64,000 nucleotides of DNA, taken from Microcystis panniformis FACHB-1757. Its GTDB lineage: Bacteria; Cyanobacteriota; Cyanobacteriia; Cyanobacteriales; Microcystaceae. Where the stretch lies: positions 4,960,001-5,024,000 of the forward strand of contig NZ_CP011339.1 in the NCBI RefSeq assembly GCF_001264245.1. The letters are read 5' to 3'. Both the position numbers and the translations under genes were made by a program. The notes beneath the pieces are model-generated. The model was not told the DNA's origin, did not search any database, and saw only the letters and a program-made list of their open reading frames with translations. Shown piece after piece: positions 62,226 through 64,000 of this stretch. Position 1 is the stretch's first letter. Every line of letters starts with the position of its first letter.

Positions 62226-63983
62226 ATGAGAAGACCACCAATCAAGGAGATTGATTTAAAAATGGAAAACACAGAGTTATTGTGCGAGATACCAACATCG
62301 GTCACTCCCCGTGCTGACATTATTAATGATTTGTTAGCTCAACTAGACAATGAACAGGATAGCGATATCCGTGCTGAAATCATAAGGAAATTAGGGGAAT
62401 ATCCTGAGCCTCAAGTGATTAAAAAACTTTGGGATTTGAGAAATAATCTCGAAAACGAATCTGATGATTTTGTGCAGTACGAAATCAAGCTTAGTTTGCA
62501 TAAAGTGACTAATCATCCTAGTATAAATATTGATTTTTTTCTGGATAACTTAGAGGTATTCCCATCAAAAGATAACAATTCTCAAGCTCCAAAAGTCTTA
62601 ATTGACGCTGCTCTGATTGAAGAGTTTTTATTACGAAATCAGACGACTCTTAACAGTGAAGCTACTAGGGTTATGGGACTTGTTTTAGAGGGAAAAATTA
62701 ATCCTTACTTTGGAGAAATGGGATTAATCAAAATTTGGCATAATATCAAAAATCTGAAATCTCAAGAATATGCCAATCGTTTGATCATTGAACTTCTGAG
62801 TAAAATTAACGTCGGTCAAGTTAACTTGAAAGAAATTGACCTAGAAAAATATCCCAACGTTAATTTAAAAACGGCAATTCAAGTTGAGATTGCCAGAAAG
62901 TATAGCCTAGCAGGTATTATCACCATCGCAGATCGAGAATTCATTGCCAGTGGATATCCTTTTGTGGGTTCTCCTTCCTTATTCTTACAGTTTTTAGGGG
63001 AAGATACCTCGCCAGCTTCTATCGAAAGAACTCTCAAAAATCTCGGTAAAGCGGCAATGGAAAATGAAAAAGTAAAACTCAATCAGCTTTTAGAAAACGA
63101 GCCTCAACAAAACTTATTCTTTGAAGATAATCTTTTCCTTTTTCAAGGCTGGAAAATTGAGAACTTTGAAATTCTCTGTGCCAATAACAATTTAACTTCT
63201 GCGACAGTTATCTTATGCAATACAAAAACCCAAGAGCGTTACACTGAATCGGCCTTTAAAAAAAGTTCAGTAGATGCACTTTTTACTGCTTTTAATGAGG
63301 CTCTAGCTCATTTAGTTGAGGTTAAACATACCCTTAAATCTATCTATTTAGCCAACTTGACACCGGGTCAACAAGGAGAAGTAACTGTCAAGGCGGTGGT
63401 TGAGTATGATGGTAAAGAAGTGATTACCATCTACACCCATGAAAATATTCTCAAGGCTTATTTTTTCGCCTACGTCAAAGCGATGATTGCCGTTTATGCA
63501 CCCGATGAATATCACCCCGATATTCATAGCACGGAAGAATTGACATATTTGCACAAAATTGGCGAACGAGATTTTCGGGGACTGAATTTCAGCCAAGTCA
63601 ATTTAATGGATGGTGAGGCCAATCTTTCCGATGCAAAATTGATGGGATGTAACTTCAGTAAGGCTAATCTTTTGGAGGTTAATTTAACTAATGCTGATTT
63701 AACAGGAGCCGATTTAAGTCATGCCAATTTGAGCAAAGCTGATTTAACAAGAGCCAATTTGAGCAAAGCTAATTTAACGGGAGCTAACTTGACCGATGTT
63801 AAATTAGATGAAAATAATCTAACCCTCCTTGATGGCACAATTTTGACTAACACAATTATGCCTGAAATTAACATTGAAATTAGCGGCGAATCCCGTTTAG
63901 AAAAGGTTGGTCAACTACTCAAACACATTGATCCTCAAAGTCAATCTCGAATCTTGGCCAGCAATTCCAAATTCAAACGGTAG
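62226..63983 (+). CDS. HEAT-like/pentapeptide-repeat protein (585 aa)
   Basis: The N-terminal part (LAQLDNEQDSDIRAEIIRKL) looks like alpha-helical HEAT-type repeats. A middle domain is unassigned. Residues about 440-530 are pentapeptide repeats of the A(D/N)Lxx type (NLTNADLTGADLSHANLSKA and so on), which form a right-handed beta helix. The function is unknown; in conflict systems such proteins can be scaffolds or effectors. A GTG start at 62220 or a later ATG (MENTELLCEIP) are alternatives. Confidence 0.8.
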   Translation: MRRPPIKEIDLKMENTELLCEIPTSVTPRADIINDLLAQLDNEQDSDIRAEIIRKLGEYPEPQVIKKLWDLRNNLENESDDFVQYEIKLSLHKVTNHPSINIDFFLDNLEVFPSKDNNSQAPKVLIDAALIEEFLLRNQTTLNSEATRVMGLVLEGKINPYFGEMGLIKIWHNIKNLKSQEYANRLIIELLSKINVGQVNLKEIDLEKYPNVNLKTAIQVEIARKYSLAGIITIADREFIASGYPFVGSPSLFLQFLGEDTSPASIERTLKNLGKAAMENEKVKLNQLLENEPQQNLFFEDNLFLFQGWKIENFEILCANNNLTSATVILCNTKTQERYTESAFKKSSVDALFTAFNEALAHLVEVKHTLKSIYLANLTPGQQGEVTVKAVVEYDGKEVITIYTHENILKAYFFAYVKAMIAVYAPDEYHPDIHSTEELTYLHKIGERDFRGLNFSQVNLMDGEANLSDAKLMGCNFSKANLLEVNLTNADLTGADLSHANLSKADLTRANLSKANLTGANLTDVKLDENNLTLLDGTILTNTIMPEINIEISGESRLEKVGQLLKHIDPQSQSRILASNSKFKR

Positions 63984-64000
63984 TGTAGGATACAGAATTG

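Overview
The window looks like a chromosomal segment of a bloom-forming unicellular cyanobacterium, most probably Microcystis aeruginosa. The sequence supports this through frequent HIP1-type GCGATCGC octamers, cyanobacterium-specific genes (the CO2-hydration protein of NDH-1, GUN4, DUF1823, the phylloquinone prenyltransferase MenA, and an NrtR-NadD-NadE block), heptanucleotide tandem repeats, and a very dense load of IS elements and MITEs. The species name is inference; no database search was made.

Layout. 1-650: truncated iscB (OMEGA nuclease) on the minus strand, with its probable omega-RNA abutting the 3' end of the next locus. 649-12983, all minus: a ribosomal-peptide (RiPP/bacteriocin-type) locus. 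In transcription order it holds an HTH regulator, a cNMP/C39-peptidase ABC exporter, an HlyD adaptor, a parvulin isomerase, a double-glycine precursor ending CCCWCYPF, a TPR protein, a small toxin/immunity-like pair, a second precursor with the same leader and a Cys/Pro core, a third precursor-like peptide, and a radical SAM/SPASM protein (frameshifted). The two same-leader precursors lie in a segmental duplication whose copies were later hit by different mobile elements.

13-30.8 kb: mostly housekeeping genes (2-Cys peroxiredoxin, OFA-type MFS, GUN4, CupB-like, DUF1823, EamA exporter, pseudopilins, anti-sigma-type kinase, RlmD, HerA-like ATPase, MenA, Uma2, WD40 lipoprotein), interrupted by IS1, ISKra4 and IS605 remnants. 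30.8-34.2 kb: a small gene split by a TA-flanked MITE that was itself hit by two nearly identical ISAs1 copies. 34.2-36.8 kb: DUF29, a PEP-CTERM protein with a G9 tract, and toxin-antitoxin remnants (DUF433/DUF5615, HicAB). 36.8-44.3 kb: Mla-type lipid transporter parts, a 2OG-Fe(II) oxygenase, a type II restriction-modification pair, pheT. 44.3-49.1 kb: HigBA-like pair, broken VapBC pieces, ISL3, IS4 and a MITE. 49.1-58.4 kb: phosphoketolase, gap1, YgfZ, and nadD-nrtR-nadE. 58.6-64 kb: a RES-type toxin pair next to the NAD genes, then a small cluster with a Pepco-like protein, a retropepsin-like protease and a HEAT/pentapeptide-repeat protein.

Frameshifts are unusually common (radical SAM, EamA, pseudopilin, HerA-like ATPase, PEP-CTERM, HicA). 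Several fall in homopolymers, so assembly error, phase variation and true decay must be separated before these genes are called dead.
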